DNA from: CBDCYS01 sp965226245
GTDB taxonomy: Bacteria; Acidobacteriota; Terriglobia; Bryobacterales; UBA6623
Assembly: GCA_965226245.1 (NCBI GenBank)
Contig: CBDDCL010000015.1
Coordinates: forward strand, 992,001-1,056,000
DNA: 64,000 nucleotides
Reading direction: 5' to 3'
The notes beneath the pieces were generated by a model that made no database searches, was not told the origin of the DNA, and saw nothing but the letters and a program-made list of their open reading frames with translations. The translations under genes and the position numbers were made by a program. Numbering within the stretch: the first letter of the stretch is position 1; each line of letters opens with the position of its first letter. Positions 63,838-64,000 of this stretch are shown here, piece by piece.

Positions 63838-64000
63838 ATGAGCGTCTGGAGCCCGGCTGTACCCAGTTCGATGTCAGCCTCGGTGTATCGCGGCGAAAGC
63901 CGCGTCCGCCTGGAGCAGATCCCTGTCCCCGAACCGGGTCCGGGCGAATTGCTGGTTCGGGTGGAGGCCTGCGGAATTTGCCACACCGACTTGAAAAAGA
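63838..64000 (+). CDS. Zinc-type alcohol dehydrogenase, N-terminal part only
   Basis: The frame runs off the right edge after 54 codons. It shows VRLEQIPVPEPGPGELLVRV and the catalytic-zinc motif ACGICHTDLK of the medium-chain alcohol dehydrogenases. The ATG at 63838 is the first, and an ATG at 63871 (MSASVYRGESRV) is equally likely. It lies 18 nt after hpnG on the same strand, so it may be the last gene of the hopanoid operon. Substrate is unknown. Confidence 0.82.
   Translation, partial: MSVWSPAVPSSMSASVYRGESRVRLEQIPVPEPGPGELLVRVEACGICHTDLKK

Overview
The window is GC-rich bacterial chromosome, most likely from an acidobacterium of the Bryobacterales/Solibacter type. This is an inference from several traits together: a huge secreted NHL-type protein with a Solibacter-style C-terminal module, a Planctomycete/Acidobacteria-type secreted cytochrome with a dehydrogenase-like propeller, a hopanoid operon, a microcompartment shell gene, and many intergenic palindromic repeats. 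No rRNA, tRNA, CRISPR array or replication origin was seen.

Layout. 1-3.2 kb: a PQQ-type propeller gene cut by the window edge, a uronate-dehydrogenase-like gene with an insertion sequence (IS copy 1) at its start codon, and a YfcC-type transporter remnant. 3.3-13.9 kb: core metabolism with a fused aroD-aroE gene, trpE, aroB, menG/ubiE, an M19 dipeptidase and a FAD-dependent oxidoreductase. 13.9-19.5 kb: gpmI and a MaoC-type hydratase among long repeat-filled spacers. 18.8-21.4 kb: a BMC shell protein and a CoA-acylating-type aldehyde dehydrogenase with an unusual C-terminal extension. Then recJ and hemY.

24.9-32.5 kb is an accessory region. It holds a DUF4258/MqsA-type toxin-antitoxin pair whose toxin is split by IS copy 2, a DUF481 outer-membrane-type protein, a stretch that may be a structured RNA, a SIR2-TPR gene (candidate anti-phage effector) split by IS copy 3, and an orphan Phd-type antitoxin. 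The three IS copies (1027 bp, IS1595-like) encode identical transposases and keep their 8-bp target duplications. A 102-bp internal piece of the same IS also lies in frame inside a quinone-oxidoreductase gene at 38.8 kb.

32.5-57.4 kb: a family-5 uracil-DNA glycosylase, hsp20 and clpB, a Uma2 nuclease, a TRAP solute-binding lipoprotein, an adenosine-specific kinase, the 1152-residue NHL protein, an SDR, a cupin, an NfeD-slipin pair, a second quinone oxidoreductase, two tandem coiled-coil genes (one with an in-frame stop), the large cytochrome/propeller protein, a cysteine-desulfurase-like enzyme and an amidase. 57.7-63.8 kb is a compact hopanoid operon: ispH, shc, hpnH, hpnA, hpnG. It leads from isoprenoid precursor supply to ribosylhopane and ends beside an alcohol dehydrogenase cut by the right edge.
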